Shown here: piece by piece, positions 10,041-20,937 of the stretch
Layout: each line of letters starts with the position of its first letter
Numbering within the stretch: the stretch's first letter is position 1
Assembly: GCA_051294375.1 (NCBI GenBank)
Contig: CM119265.1
Span: forward strand, 28,615,248-28,679,247
Length of the DNA stretch: 64,000 bases
Reading direction: 5' to 3'
Origin: Paraspadella gotoi
Lineage: Eukaryota > Chaetognatha
The notes under the pieces: generated by a model
The model's database searches: none
What the model saw: only the letters and a program-made list of their open reading frames with translations
What the model was told of the DNA's origin: nothing
Translations under genes and position numbers: made by a program

Positions 10041-10807
10041 AGAAATAAGTTTTTAATTTTTTTGAAAGTTTACATTAATGAAAATTTTAAAAATTAGTGT
10101 GTCTCAAGCGTACTGTTACTTTACAATTTAATACACTGCGGCCCAAAAACAAGGAGCCACTGTTTTCACATACAAAAAAAATTATATTGGATGGCCTAAT
10201 TTCAGAAAGATACAGAAATATAAAACAAAGCTTATTAGAAGATAAAACGATTGGTCCAAGTCCAAGTAATAAGACGTCAAAGTTGATTGGTACAAAAAAT
10301 CTGACAAGAACAAATTAATTTTAGTCGGGAAGAGTCTATAACTTTCCCCTATTATTAAATATTTATAATATTGAATTAGCTGAACAAATTACATTTTTAA
10401 CTTAAATCAAATTAAAATAAGTAAGGAAACTATATGGAAAAACAATCTTTTAGAAGTAAGGAAAAAGAAGTTGAGTAATAACTTACCCAAAGCTTTTTAC
10501 CTACTGTAATGTAAAATGTCTGACAATAATAAATCAATAGCTGAACAATCACTCAAACATATTTCACATATATTTTTGAGCTATTGTCAAAACAAAATAT
10601 TACTATCTTCAATTCAACAGCCCGATAAAATTATCAATAAACCTGATTAATATAGCAAAAAAACTGTATAAACAAATCTTTGACACAGCATTCATTTGAG
10701 ACAGTACGGTTGAGACACTGAATAAAATACGGTTAATTAAGAGATAGTAAATCCCAAAGTTTTTATAGACTAATAATGTTCAGAAAATACGCATCTCTTA
10801 AAAAAAA
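10041..10807. other. Intron of HEPN-NACHT-Kelch gene
   Basis: AT-rich sequence between the NACHT exon and the helical exon. Most of it is the inverted-repeat element at 10097-10722. The acceptor is not certain: AG at 10807-10808 or 10812-10813, both with a purine-rich tract. Confidence 0.5.
10097..10722 (+). mobile_element. DNA transposon relic with 18-bp terminal inverted repeats
   Basis: Left end GTGTCTCAAGCGTACTGT and right end ACAGTACGGTTGAGACAC are inverted copies with one mismatch. A frame at 10097-10318 (LRPKNKEPLFSHTKKIILDG and onward) may be a transposase remnant; I do not recognise it. Inserted in the intron of the NACHT gene. Confidence 0.55.
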
Positions 10808-11771
10808 GGAAAGGATGTTTTGGAACTTCTCCTCGGTGTTATTGCTATGACATTGAAGATGGAAAGCTCATCCCAAGGGTTGGACATTGAAAATATGAGT
10901 ACAATGGATATAACGAGTTTTATTAGAGAAAATGTTTTTATTCTTACGGTCTTAGGAGATATATTATTGCGTCATAATTTTATTGTGGATGAAAATTCTT
11001 TCTATGATGATTTGAAAGAGAAGCCTTTAACTCCAGAGCAAAAGAGCCTAATTATAAGGTTGCCGTTTCTCCAGCAAAAAGTCATTCAAACCAGAAAAAA
11101 ATTGTGTTCAAATTTTGTGGGTTTTAATGAAAAACTGGAAGAGCTTCTTGCAGCAATCTTTATTCTCCGAAATCACGATCTTCTCTCAACTAATGTTGTT
11201 TGGTCAGAAATTGGACAAAAACAAATTGACATTTTGAGATGTGCATTGATTCTGTATTCAAAAAACATTTTATGCTATGGTATTGAGAGGTTAAAGTCTA
11301 AGATCAAAGTAATTGTAGAATTTTTCTTTCAGTCTTCTAAAACTGTTACTCAATGGCGATGCTTGCAAATAATTTCCCAGGCAATCAAAATTTCTATAGA
11401 AAAACCATTTTTTGAGCAAACGGTTTTTGAAATGTTTAACCTTATCAAAAAATATCATTTTTCTGATGATTTATCTTTCCTTCAATTCCATTTAAACTTG
11501 GAGCAAATGAAAAACCATAAAACCAAAAACTGTTCCGAGTGTATATTACCAAAACTACTGGCCGAACAACTGGTAAAACTTGGTATCAACGAGGATGCTG
11601 AAATGTCAAGGCAATGTTGGCCATTCCCTGAAATGTTTTACATTCCAAAGCTTTTCTACATTTCTGATAAAGTCATATTTTTCTGTCTTCATTCCGAAGA
11701 CAAATCTGAGGATCATGTGGTTGAAAATTCTAAGTTCTTCTGTATTGGGGCAAAAGAAGCTTCTGTCAAAA
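10808..11771 (+). CDS. Helical middle exon of HEPN-NACHT-Kelch protein
   Basis: An open frame of about 320 codons from just after a stop at 10799 to a donor GTAAGC at 11772. It begins KDVLELLLGVIAMTLKM, which suits the helical region following a NACHT domain, then a mostly helical Leu/Lys-rich stretch (LTPEQKSLIIRLPFLQQKVI and on) and a short beta-like end (FYIPKLFYISDKVIFFCLHS, then FFCIGAKEASVK). The final A of the exon plus GC at 13173 make a Ser codon, so splice phase joins it to the Kelch exon. The frame could run on to a stop at 11809, but the strong donor and phase fit favour splicing. The region itself matches no domain I know. Confidence 0.75.
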
Positions 11772-11820
11772 GTAAGCTTCTTTTTATATTTAAAAAATTA
11801 AATGAATAGTAAATTTATTT

Positions 11821-12541
11821 TTAGTCGGATCTGCTTATTAGCAGATCCCGACTTTATAATTCACTTTGTCGGTCCATCGGTCCGCCCCCCCAATCTTATC
11901 GGGTATTTGAAATACAATATATTATGCAAAAAAAAGATGTCCGCCTGTTCGTCTGTCTGTCCGTCCGTCCATCAGTCTCACCTTAACAAAAAACACGAAT
12001 TACTCGTGATTGGAAGGATGGATTGGAATGAAATTTTGTATGTGGTTAGGGATGTGTGTGATTGAGCTGGATATGAGATTTCGATGGAATCAACCAAGTG
12101 GAAATGAGTTTAAATGGAAAAAACAAAAAAATATATTTTATTATTTGAACACCAATTACTCATGGGGCAATTGACCTGAAATTTTGTATGTAGGTAGGAA
12201 AGTGTATGATTAAGCTGGAAATCAAGTTTCGATGGAATCTTTTGAGTGGAAATGAGTTTAAATGAAAAAAAAAACCTGTTTCACTAATTGATTATGCTTA
12301 TTTTTCTTTTTATATTAAATGTAAATGCAAGATGTATAAATTAATAAAATAACTAATCAGTTAATTAATCAATTAGTCAGTTAATTAATCAATTATTAAT
12401 TAATCAGTCAATTAATCAAAACAAACATTTAGGATCAAGTTAATTAATTAACTTGAATTAATTAATTATTAATTAATTATTAATTATTTAATTACCGATA
12501 ATGATCATGAGCAGATCCGACATTGTTTGCTCAAACTTGTT
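11821..12541 (-). mobile_element. R1 element (Helentron/DINE-like), minus orientation
   Basis: Starts TTAGTCGGATCTGCTTATTA (hairpin end) and finishes with GCTCAAACTTGTT. Two diverged units each contain 'tttcgatggaatc' and 'gtggaaatgagtttaaatg'. The TTAA-rich 5' region is at the right side. Intronic, opposite to the gene. Confidence 0.85.
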
Positions 12542-12589
12542 AAAAAAATAATTAACAAACAAATAGGAAATATTTAAAAAAATGTAATA

Positions 12590-13072
12590 CAGTTTGAGTT
12601 TAGTTTTGACAACGATTTTATTTAATTCAAAACAGACATGTTTCGGCTTCATTTCAAGCCTTCATCAGCGTTAGTGAACTTGGAAAATATTTTTGTGTAA
12701 AGGAAGAGAGAAAGAGAGAGAGGGCAAAGTTTCCAACACAGAGTTTAGAAAGGACAGTGGTATATTGGTGAGGACAGGCTGAAGTTGAGAAAAGACAGAT
12801 TAAGTTGTGAAAAGAAGTGAAATGGTGAAAAAAAGAGAGAGAGAGAAAACAGTGCAAAATCTTTACATTGTGTAATGTATAACAATAAGAAAAAGTTTTA
12901 AACTGATGAATATTAGTGAAATATAACAATTAATATACTTAATAATTAGTGAGAATGAAACAGGAAATTTGAAATTTGAAATTCACAAACGCTGATGAAG
13001 GCTTGAAATGAAGCTGAAACATGTCTGTTTTGAATTAAATAAAATCGTTGTCAAAACTAAACTCAAACTGTC
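12590..13072. mobile_element. Foldback element with two inverted hammerhead-like motifs
   Basis: The ends are inverted repeats of about 85 bp: ACAGTTTGAGTTTAGTTTTG at 12590 against its complement at 13053-13072. Both arms carry CTGATGA-A-GGCTT-loop-AAGC(C/T)-GAAAC: minus strand 12640-12669, plus strand 12992-13020. GA tracts and 'tttccaacacagagttt' in the middle are shared with 25430-25560. I infer a derivative of Penelope-like terminal repeats. Confidence 0.7.
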
Positions 13073-13172
13073 TCTAATCGTCCCAAACAACGAAAAGAAA
13101 GGATTTATATCACAAAAAATGTTTTTAAAAAAGTAAAATAAAGAAGTAAAAAATTTAAAAAAAATCTTTTAG

Positions 13173-14236
13173 GCCCTTCTTCCTTGGCTAAACTTTCCGA
13201 CCCACTTCCTGTAGAAGTTATTCAAACGTCACCCATGGAACCCTATTATAACTTTTTTCAATATAAATTCCGTGGCATCTCAATTATCTTCGCTCTCTTC
13301 TTCCAAGGAAAGATTTACATTTTGGGGGTATATCAAAATGAATCTTTTGGCCCAGTGAACATCTTTTCCATGGATCCCATATCTGGCTCTTGGGAGCGAA
13401 TTAAAGAAACCGGGTTTGTACAATCATCGACATATTATGCCGCTGGAGTGGCTACCGAAAGTGAAATATTTATTTTCTCCAACAACACTCTGGACTCTGG
13501 ACTCCCTAACGAATTGTATTCGCTCGATTCAACTAGGAAATTCACAAAAATCAGTCCCAAAGGTGAAGTTTCTTCTCCCAGAAAGGGACATCGTGGTTGG
13601 GAATACAAAGGGAAAGTCTACTTCATCGGTGGACAGAAGGACAAGCCAAGCGACTCACCAACTAGAGTAGATGAAGATGGTCAATGGGAATCGGTAGTTC
13701 ATTCTTATTACACAAACGAACTGCTTCAGTTTGATCCTGCAAAAAGTTCTTTCTCTGTGCCAGTTACCAAAGGGAAACAGCCCCCGCCTCGCTCCAGATT
13801 TGCTCTCGCGCGGTTGAGAGAAAAGGTTTTCCTTCATGGAGGATATGGAGATAATGGCCGCCTCAATGACTTCTTCATGTTGAACATGGATTCTCTTGCG
13901 TGGATAGAGTTACTTTCTTTTGGCTTGTCCACCAGGATAAGTAATCACGCTCTAACACCCATTTCTTCAACAGAGCTTTTAGTTGTCGGGGGTGAAAAGG
14001 CCAATGGCAATCTCTCCAACATAGTCAAAATATATGATGCTTTGAATTCTTCTTGGAAGGATGAACCAAATCTGCCTGAAGATATTTTCCAATCTACAAA
14101 GTTGAGAACTCATGATGTTGTTTCAGTACAAGTGAAGAATCGCATCGTCAGCGTCTATTGCTTTGGAGGAGCTATCTTATTGAATTTCCCAACTCGCATC
14201 CTAAAGTTTAACATGCGGATCGAAACAACAAAATGA
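13173..14236 (+). CDS. Kelch propeller exon, C-terminus of HEPN-NACHT-Kelch protein
   Basis: Begins GC-CCT-TCT after an acceptor; the GC completes the Ser codon from 11771. Roughly 354 residues to TGA at 14234-14236. At least five Kelch-like blades are visible: GKIYILGVYQN...SWERI, SEIFIFSNN...LYSLD, GKVYFIGGQKD...LLQFDP, EKVFLHGGYGDNGRLNDFF, TELLVVGGEKANGNLSNIVK, and a last strand VYCFGGAILL. The pattern is hydrophobic strand, (G)G, then Tyr/Asp and an aromatic. Kelch propellers bind proteins, so this probably serves as the ligand-sensing or partner-binding end in place of LRR, WD40 or TPR repeats. No ATG start is plausible at the left edge; it is an internal exon. Confidence 0.88.
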
Positions 14237-14917
14237 CGAACATTTAACAAAAGGTCAAAAAACTCATTGTTTCTATTATTCTGAGGAAAAATCATTTATT
14301 ATTCATTTGGAAGAATTGTGAACATTGCTCTTCCGCGAATTTATTTCATTATTAGTTTAATTTTGATGTACTTAGCTCACTACATTATTGAAAAGTGACA
14401 ATTTTTGAATTCTTTTTATATTATTTGCTCGTCTTTGATTTGTGATGATCATGTATGAATTGAATCATTGAAAATACTTACAAAGGCAAGGAGTTTAAAA
14501 ATTTGCTATTTTGTTCTCTCCTTCCAAAAAATCATGCTTGGGTGGATGACTTTTTGCATACCTAGTGGTTAATCATTTGGGTTAAAGAATTGTATTGTTA
14601 ACTCTCTCTCTCTCTCTCTTTCTCTCTTTGAGTAATTGTTTCTGAAGTCTCTTAACGATCTTTTTGAGATTTGATTCAGTGGTGACTGGTGAAAGTATAA
14701 ATTATCGCAATTATAAATAGCTGTTACTAGTGAACTGATATACTTTATCCCTTTGCTATAGCCCCTAGAGGGTCTTTGTTTGCTATAGTCAATGTGGGGT
14801 AACAATAATGAGATAACACTTTAATGTAATAAACATAACAAATTTACAGGTGAAAAACAGTAAATTCAGACTTAACTACATCTCCTTTTCGCTAAATTAC
14901 CTTAGATTATTTCATGT
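14237..14917. other. 3' flank of HEPN-NACHT-Kelch gene
   Basis: AT-rich with a short CT tract at 14600-14627 and AATAAA-like polyadenylation candidates (for example GTAATAAACATAAC near 14826). No further coding exon seen. Confidence 0.5.
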
Positions 14918-15160
14918 AACATCCGTCTAGAATTTCTGAGACGGCAAGCTCTGAAACTCGAGTACAAATTATAATTTGAAAGCGAGTTTTTATCTTGTTA
15001 TCGAGTACTCATATGGCTACTCCCTATTTGGTAAGCCATTGCTCTACGACCACTTTTGGGACATAGCAGTCTATTGTAAAAATTTACCTTGAGTGGGATT
15101 CGAATCCTATCATTCCATAGCGCGTCGAATTCTTAGTTTTTAACCACTCTGCCATCTCGG
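14918..15160 (-). repeat. tRNA-derived SINE (S2), minus copy
   Basis: Minus strand reads CCGAGATGGCAGAGTGGTTA (A box TGGCAGAGTGG), then GGATTCGAATCCCACTC (B box), which fits a tRNA-Ser/Leu-like head with a variable arm. The body carries 'gtcgtagagcaatggc', 'gagtagccatatgagtactcga' and ends GAAATTCTAGACGGATG. It forms an inverted pair with 15855-16104. Confidence 0.8.
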
Positions 15161-15854
15161 AATCAAAAAACATTTCAAAAACCTTAATATAAATTTTCGT
15201 TTTCCTATTCTTTTTTTATGCCAACCAAACACTTAGATTATTCTTTTTTCAAAACAAATAACAATTTCATTCTTTTATTCTCTCAATCATTAGCCTATTT
15301 TTTTGGTTTTTGATTGTAAAAAAATATTAATATAATGAAATTTACTAAAAAAAGATATTAGCTATGATCCGTCCAGGAAGGTTGCAGAAGGTTGTCATTC
15401 CGCCACAATTGAGGAAATTTGAGTTACAAGGAATCATAATAATACTAATACCGATTGCGGTAATAGTTTAGAAATGAAAAATGATAGTGCGGTTTCTTAC
15501 TTTTGTTAAAGGAAAATAGATTTTAAAACATATCACAAATTCTATGTGAGAATTGTCGTTATTCTCATGCAAGCGGGCAAGTGTCTGATGTTTCGCTCGT
15601 AATGAATTGTCTCATCTTGAGTCACCAACGAAAAGTTGTATTGTAAAGGTTGAAACGTTTTAATTCTTAATAGAGATTCCTCGGAAACTTGTAAACACTT
15701 AATAAAACACAAGCAAAGTGAAAACGTTCGACGTCGCGACTTAACAATGAGGCAACTGCTATTGACTTTTCCAAAATTTCAATATGAATTTTTTGTTTCC
15801 CCCCCAAAATAAAAGCGAACCTACAGCTTTATATAATTTAATTTAAACAAGATT
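15161..15854. other. AT-rich spacer between inverted S2 SINEs
   Basis: No gene recognised. A short, less AT-rich part (15540-15760) has no sustained frame. Confidence 0.4.
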
Positions 15855-16104
15855 TCTTAGAAAATCATTTGGCCGAGTGCTTAGCGCGCTGGATTTCATC
15901 ATTACGAAGAGGTTGCAGGTTCAAATCTAGCCGAAGGTATTTCTTACCATAAGTTTTTATGTCCCAAAATTGGTCGTAGAGCAATGTTTTACCAAAGGGG
16001 GAGTAGCCATATGTGTACTCGATATCAAGACAAAAGTTCTCTTTAAAATTATCATTTGTACTCGAGTTATAGAGCTTGCGTCTCAGAAATTCTAGACGGA
16101 TGCT
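15855..16104 (+). repeat. tRNA-derived SINE (S2), plus copy
   Basis: tRNA-like head TTTGGCCGAGTGCTTAGCGC (A box) with GCAGGTTCAAATCTAGCC (B box), followed by the same body as 14918-15160, ending TCAGAAATTCTAGACGGATG. Inverted relative to the other copy. Confidence 0.8.
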
Positions 16105-16147
16105 ACTGTACCTCACGAGAATCTAGTTTAAAAATCTATGGTGGACT

Positions 16148-16375
16148 AAAATCCACCAACCGTTCATCAGCGGTCATTGGTGCCGGAGGCAAGTCATTCG
16201 CCTCCCATCCCAAAGGTCCGGGGTTCTTGCCCGGTGGCCGGCCTAGCAGTTAAGAGGGACGGGGCGCTTAACCCGCCTGTAACATAGTGTTACAGCCTGA
16301 TCAGAAGCTCAGGGACTGCTTATAATGAAGGGTTCTGTCACTCACTCATAACAATTATCACTGTCTCTTCAATAC
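16148..16375 (+). repeat. tRNA-derived SINE (S1), copy 3
   Basis: Plus-oriented copy of the element at 3566 and 3985: CCAACCGTTCATCAGCGG, GGAGGCAAGTCATTCGCC, GGGGTTCTTGCCCGG (B box), then AACCCGCCTGTAACATAGTG. It ends about 55 bp before the phosducin-like exon. Confidence 0.8.
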
Positions 16376-16430
16376 TTTCAATCTTCCGTTTTATTGGGAT
16401 TACTCTGTATAAATAAATATTTTACTTCAG

Positions 16431-16572
16431 AAAAAAATGAGGATCGTTCTCCGAGACGATACGTGGTTGACCGAGGAGGAGGAGAAGGAGGGGAAGGAGG
16501 AGGAGGAGGAGGAGCTGCAGCAAAAGTCCATGCTGTCAACACGGGACCCAAAGGCGTCATTAATGACTACAG
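16431..16572 (+). CDS. Phosducin-like protein, N-terminal exon
   Basis: Exon between acceptor TTTTACTTCAG and donor GTGTCA. Frame 2 gives NEDRSPRRYVVDRGGGEGGE, an Ala/Gly stretch, then VHAVNTGPKGVINDYR. The NTGPKGVINDWR motif is diagnostic of phosducin and phosducin-like proteins, where this N-terminal arm binds G-protein beta-gamma. Members of the PDCL group help the chaperonin CCT assemble Gbeta-gamma; phosducin itself sequesters it. The usual Trp is Tyr here. The exon starts with two bases of a split codon, so a first coding exon lies upstream; I could not find it. The last codon AG closes with A at 21177. Confidence 0.82.
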
Positions 16573-17554
16573 GTGTCAATAAGAATAGGGGTAGCCGCAC
16601 TCTATGGGGTGAGTCAAAAACTTAGAGTGAGTACATGCTCAGACAAAAATTTATACATTTTTAAGTATACTTTCATTGGACAAAAAATTTCTTATTTGGC
16701 TCTATACCCTAGTAATTTATTTTTTAATATTTATTTATAGATAGGAAAGGCCAATATTTTTTTTTTTAGAAATTTTAAATTTCAAGACCAGATTCAGATA
16801 GCTCATAAAAAATTTGTCTACATAAAGTATAATTCTCTTTTAAATATTTCTATGATAAGTAGGTCAAAAATAAGAAAAACCATAAAAAATCATCATCATC
16901 ATCATCTTTTGATGATTTTATTAGTTTTTTTAATTTTTTTTGAGACAACGTAATAATTTTTAAAAGCTATAATTATATTTCTTGTTTAACTTTTTATGCT
17001 CTATTAGAATCCATCAAATTTTTTTAAATTTAGTATTATAATAATTTTAATTAGGTTAGTACCCTCAGAAAAAAGCATTTTTGAAAAAAAAATCTTAATA
17101 ATATACTCTAAGATCATGATATATTATTTTAACGCTGTATACATTAGCATTTAAATTTCATCGGCTATGAAAAGGGGTTATTTGTGAAGCATTGGAATAT
17201 ATCAAATGTTTGTATCAGAACCAAATACGAGAAGATATTATCAAAGCTATCTGTTCATTATCTTTTGTAAATCTGAAGCTGATATTTTGTTAAGTGGTGA
17301 TAAATCTAAATAATCATGTTGCGAGTAATCGTAACATTGCCCAGGTTCACCGCGCTATTACACGGTGTCCAATTGGGTTGAGCCATCAACTCATGTCAAG
17401 AAGTTACTGGGTTCAATCCCAACCTGGTACTTGAGGACGTGATGGCTTCCACAAACCACCCTAGGGGGCCTGAGAAATTCCTAACCTTGTTTCAAGCTGA
17501 GAACCCGTTACTTTGCTGGCAATATAATTATATGAAATTGGTACAACCAATATA

Positions 17555-17603
<49 letters not shown>

Positions 17604-18077
17604 TGAAGTCACTCACTCAGAGCCTTATCCACATTAGAGTGGAGCACTCAAGAACAAAAAAATTTCCTTTGAATGAATCGAACATGATATTTAGATGTGA
17701 GATAGTATGATTAACTAGTGCAAAAAATATTTTGTTCATATTATCTCGGGAACAGAATAGTAAAATATATATATTTGTAATAATATCCTTATAAAATAGT
17801 AAATTTAAAAATAATTTTTATAAAACTTTTATTAAAGATTCAGATTCTTCATAAAAAGTTGAATCAAAAATATAAAACATGTTATCAAAAATTTGTCATC
17901 TTCAATGTTTAAAATAAGAAAAAAGGTAAAAATTCTTGACTTTTTTATTCTCTGTAGTAGAAACTTATATATGTTAAAACGTTTTAGTCATTTTTTGTGA
18001 TCTAAACATTAAAATATCATATAACATATTTTATAAAAGTTTCTTAGTTTTTTAACAGCGAATCCAAATCAGTTCTT
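16573..18077. other. Phosducin-like gene intron, left part
   Basis: AT-rich. R4-like MITE sequence around 16700-17100, a SINE at 17335-17500, a TA tract at 17556-17594 and more MITE-like sequence to 18060. No exon seen. Confidence 0.5.
17335..17505 (+). repeat. tRNA-derived SINE-like element
   Basis: A-box-like TTGGGTTGAGCCATCAAC and B box ACTGGGTTCAATCCCAACC followed by 'aaccaccctagggggcctgag'. Lies in the phosducin-like intron. Confidence 0.6.
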
Positions 18078-18875
18078 AACAAGTTTGAGCAAACAATGTC
18101 GGATCTGCCTACGATATTAATTAATTAATTAATTAATCTAATTAATGAATTAATTAATTAATTTTAATAGTAATAATTAATTTTAAATTTATATTCAACT
18201 TATCATCATCGATGTCCTTAAAATTGGTTAGGACAGTTATTAAATATGTTTTGTTTACATTTTATCAAAACAAACAAATATCCTCTATTTTATTTTATGT
18301 CTCCTTCTCTCTCTCTCTCACTCACTCTCTCTCCTCTCTCTCTCTCTCTCTTTTCTGCAATTGCGACGATCTTTATGCTTTTCAGATTTTTTTTAACTTG
18401 CATCATTTTTTCACATTAATTAATAATTAATTCATTAATTAATTAAAACATTTATTAGTAATCATTAATATTAAAGATTCAAGTAAATGTGACTTATGTT
18501 TTTTCCATCTAAACTCATTTCCCCTGGCACAATTCCGTCAATACTTTATATATTATATAATATTAATAAATATTTAAAAGCTTCAGTGCAACAACCCAAT
18601 GAACTAATTCAAAAGTTATATTGAAAATCGATTTAGTAGTAAAAGGAAAAAAAATTTAAAGAGAACTAGAAGTTATAAAAAGTGTTCAATTTTGGCCCGC
18701 CTTACTAGATATTAGGCCTTACTAGATATATTGCATGTGATTAAACAATGTTATCGGAATAATAATTTATCAATTTTATGTATTTTGTAAGTATTTTAAG
18801 TATTTTTATTCAGTGAGTAAAATAACAACTTTTTTATTCGCTAATTTTTATCTCGGACTCTCTCTCTTTCTATCT

Positions 18876-18916
<41 letters not shown>

Positions 18917-18992
18917 GTCTTCTCCTCTCTCTCTCTCTCTCTCTTGCAATTGTGACGATCCTTATGCTCATTTTACCCTGCTCTCCTCTCTC

Positions 18993-19040
<48 letters not shown>

Positions 19041-20937
19041 AATTGCGACGATCCTTATGCTTTTAGGATTTTTTTAACTTGTATCATTTTTCTGCTTCAA
19101 GTAAATGTGACTTAGGTTTTTTTCCATTTAAACTCATTTCCACTGGCACAATTCGTCCAAAACTTTATATCTAGCTTTTTCACACACTTTCCTACCCGCT
19201 CACAAAATTTCATCTCAATCTATTATGGGTTAAAAATAAGTAAAAAAGATTCAAGTAAATGTGACTCATATTTTTTTCATTTAAACTCATTTCCACTCGT
19301 ACTGTTTCCACCGAAACTTTATATCAAGCATCGATACACATTTTTTCTACCCACACAAAAATTTGAACTCAATCTATCCATCCAATTATGATTAATTAAG
19401 TACTTATTGGTTAAAATAAGTAAAAAGATTTTAGTAAATGCGACTTTATGTTTTTTCCACTTAAACTCATTTCCACTCACACGATTCCGTCGAAACTTTA
19501 TATCCAGCTTTATCACACACTTTCCTACCCACACAAAAATTTCATTTCAATCCAACCAGCCAATCACGAGTTATTGGAGCTTTTTGCTAAGGTGGGACGG
19601 ATGGACGGATTGATTGACTGATTAATTAATTATTGATTAATTAATTGACTAATGATTATTAACTGATTAATTATTTGACTTATTAATACATCCTGCATAT
19701 ACATTTAATATAAAAGGAAAAAGAAAGCATAATCAATTAGTGAAACAGGTTTTTTTGTTTTTTTCCATTTAAACTCATTTCCACTCAAAAGATTCCATCG
19801 AAACTTGGTTTCCTGTTCAATCACACACTTTTCTACTCACATACAAAATTCCAGGTCAATCGATAATTAAGTGGTAATAAGCTATCTTGGTCAACTTGCA
19901 TAATTTAATCAACTTGCATAATTTGGTCAACTGACATAATTGACTGACATAATTTGGTTACTGACATAATTTGGTCAACTGACATAATTTGGTCAACTGA
20001 CATAATTTTTGATCAATTAAGATAATTTGGTCAACCGGCATAATTTGGTTAACTGGCATAATTTTATCAACTAGCCTAATTTGGTCAACAGGCATAATTT
20101 GGTCAACTTGCAAAACTTGATTAACTTGCAGAATTTGGTCAACTGGCATAATTTGGTCAATTAGCATAATTTGGTCAATCAATCAATCAATCAATCAATC
20201 AGAGAGAGAGAGAAACTTTAAAAAATTCAAAATAAATGTGTCTTTTGGTTTTCTAATTTGAACTCTTTTCCACTCCTACGATTCCATCAAAACATTTTTA
20301 TCCAGCTTTATCACATACTTTCCTACCCACACACAAAATTCAATTTCGATTTATCTATCCAATTTTTAATAAACAAAATAATTATGAGTAAATTTAAGTA
20401 AAAATACTTCAAGTAAATATGACTTTTGTTTTTCCATTTTAACTCATTTCCACTCGCACGATTCCATCGAAACTTTATATCCGGCTCAATCACAACATTT
20501 CCTACCATCATACAAAATTTCAAGTCAATTGCACTATCCACTCATGAGCATTGGCGTTCAAATAGTGAAATATATTTTTTTGTTTTTTCATTTAAACCAA
20601 TTTCCACCGCACAGATTCCCTCGAAACTTCATATCCATCTCAATCACACCGTTTCTACCCACACACAAAATTTCATACCAATCCATCCATCCAATCACGG
20701 GTAATTGGAGTTTTTTGCTAAGGTGGGACGGACGGACGGAACGGACGGACGGGACGAACGGGGACGGACGGACAGACAGACGGACGGACGGACATCATTT
20801 TTTTTTGCATAATTTATCATAATTCGATGTTCTGACATGATATAAGTGTGTGCCCGACAATATTGAGGGGGCGGACCGACGGACCGAAAAAGTGAGTTAT
20901 AGAGTCGGGATCTGCTGATAAGCAGATCCGACTAAAA
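18078..20937 (+). mobile_element. R1 element, long copy (about 2.9 kb)
   Basis: Left end AACAAGTTTGAGCAAACAAT with GTCGGATCTGCCTACG; right end GATCTGCTGATAAGCAGATC then CGACTAAAAA. The interior holds TTAA runs, CT microsatellites (18310-18350, 18880-18945, 18985-19035), and at least seven diverged units of about 150-170 bp built around 'aactcatttccactcgcacg', 'cgaaactttatatccagc' and 'tttcctacccacacacaaaa'. A 19-bp minisatellite is at 19885-20175 and a GGAC array at 20725-20795. No long frame. It fills most of the phosducin-like intron. Confidence 0.85.
19885..20178 (+). repeat. 19-bp minisatellite, TAATTTGGTCAACTGGCA
   Basis: About 15 tandem units of roughly 19 bp with variants (ACTGACA, ACTTGCA, ACCGGCA), inside the long R1 copy. 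A short (AATC)n run follows. Confidence 0.9.

Larger units (their letters stand above)
11772..13172. other. Intron of HEPN-NACHT-Kelch gene, filled by R1 and a foldback element
   Basis: Donor GTAAGC at 11772, acceptor AAATCTTTTAG ending at 13172, phase 1. Almost the whole intron is the R1 copy at 11821-12541 and the hammerhead-bearing foldback at 12590-13072. Confidence 0.75.

Noticed and set aside
8464-14236. Bacterial origin of the HEPN-NACHT gene
   Set aside because: It is spliced, AT-rich like its neighbours and its introns carry host repeat families, so it is a nuclear gene of this organism.
14569-14805. Minus-strand 78-residue frame
   Set aside because: Low-complexity frame over a CT tract in the 3' flank, with no motif.
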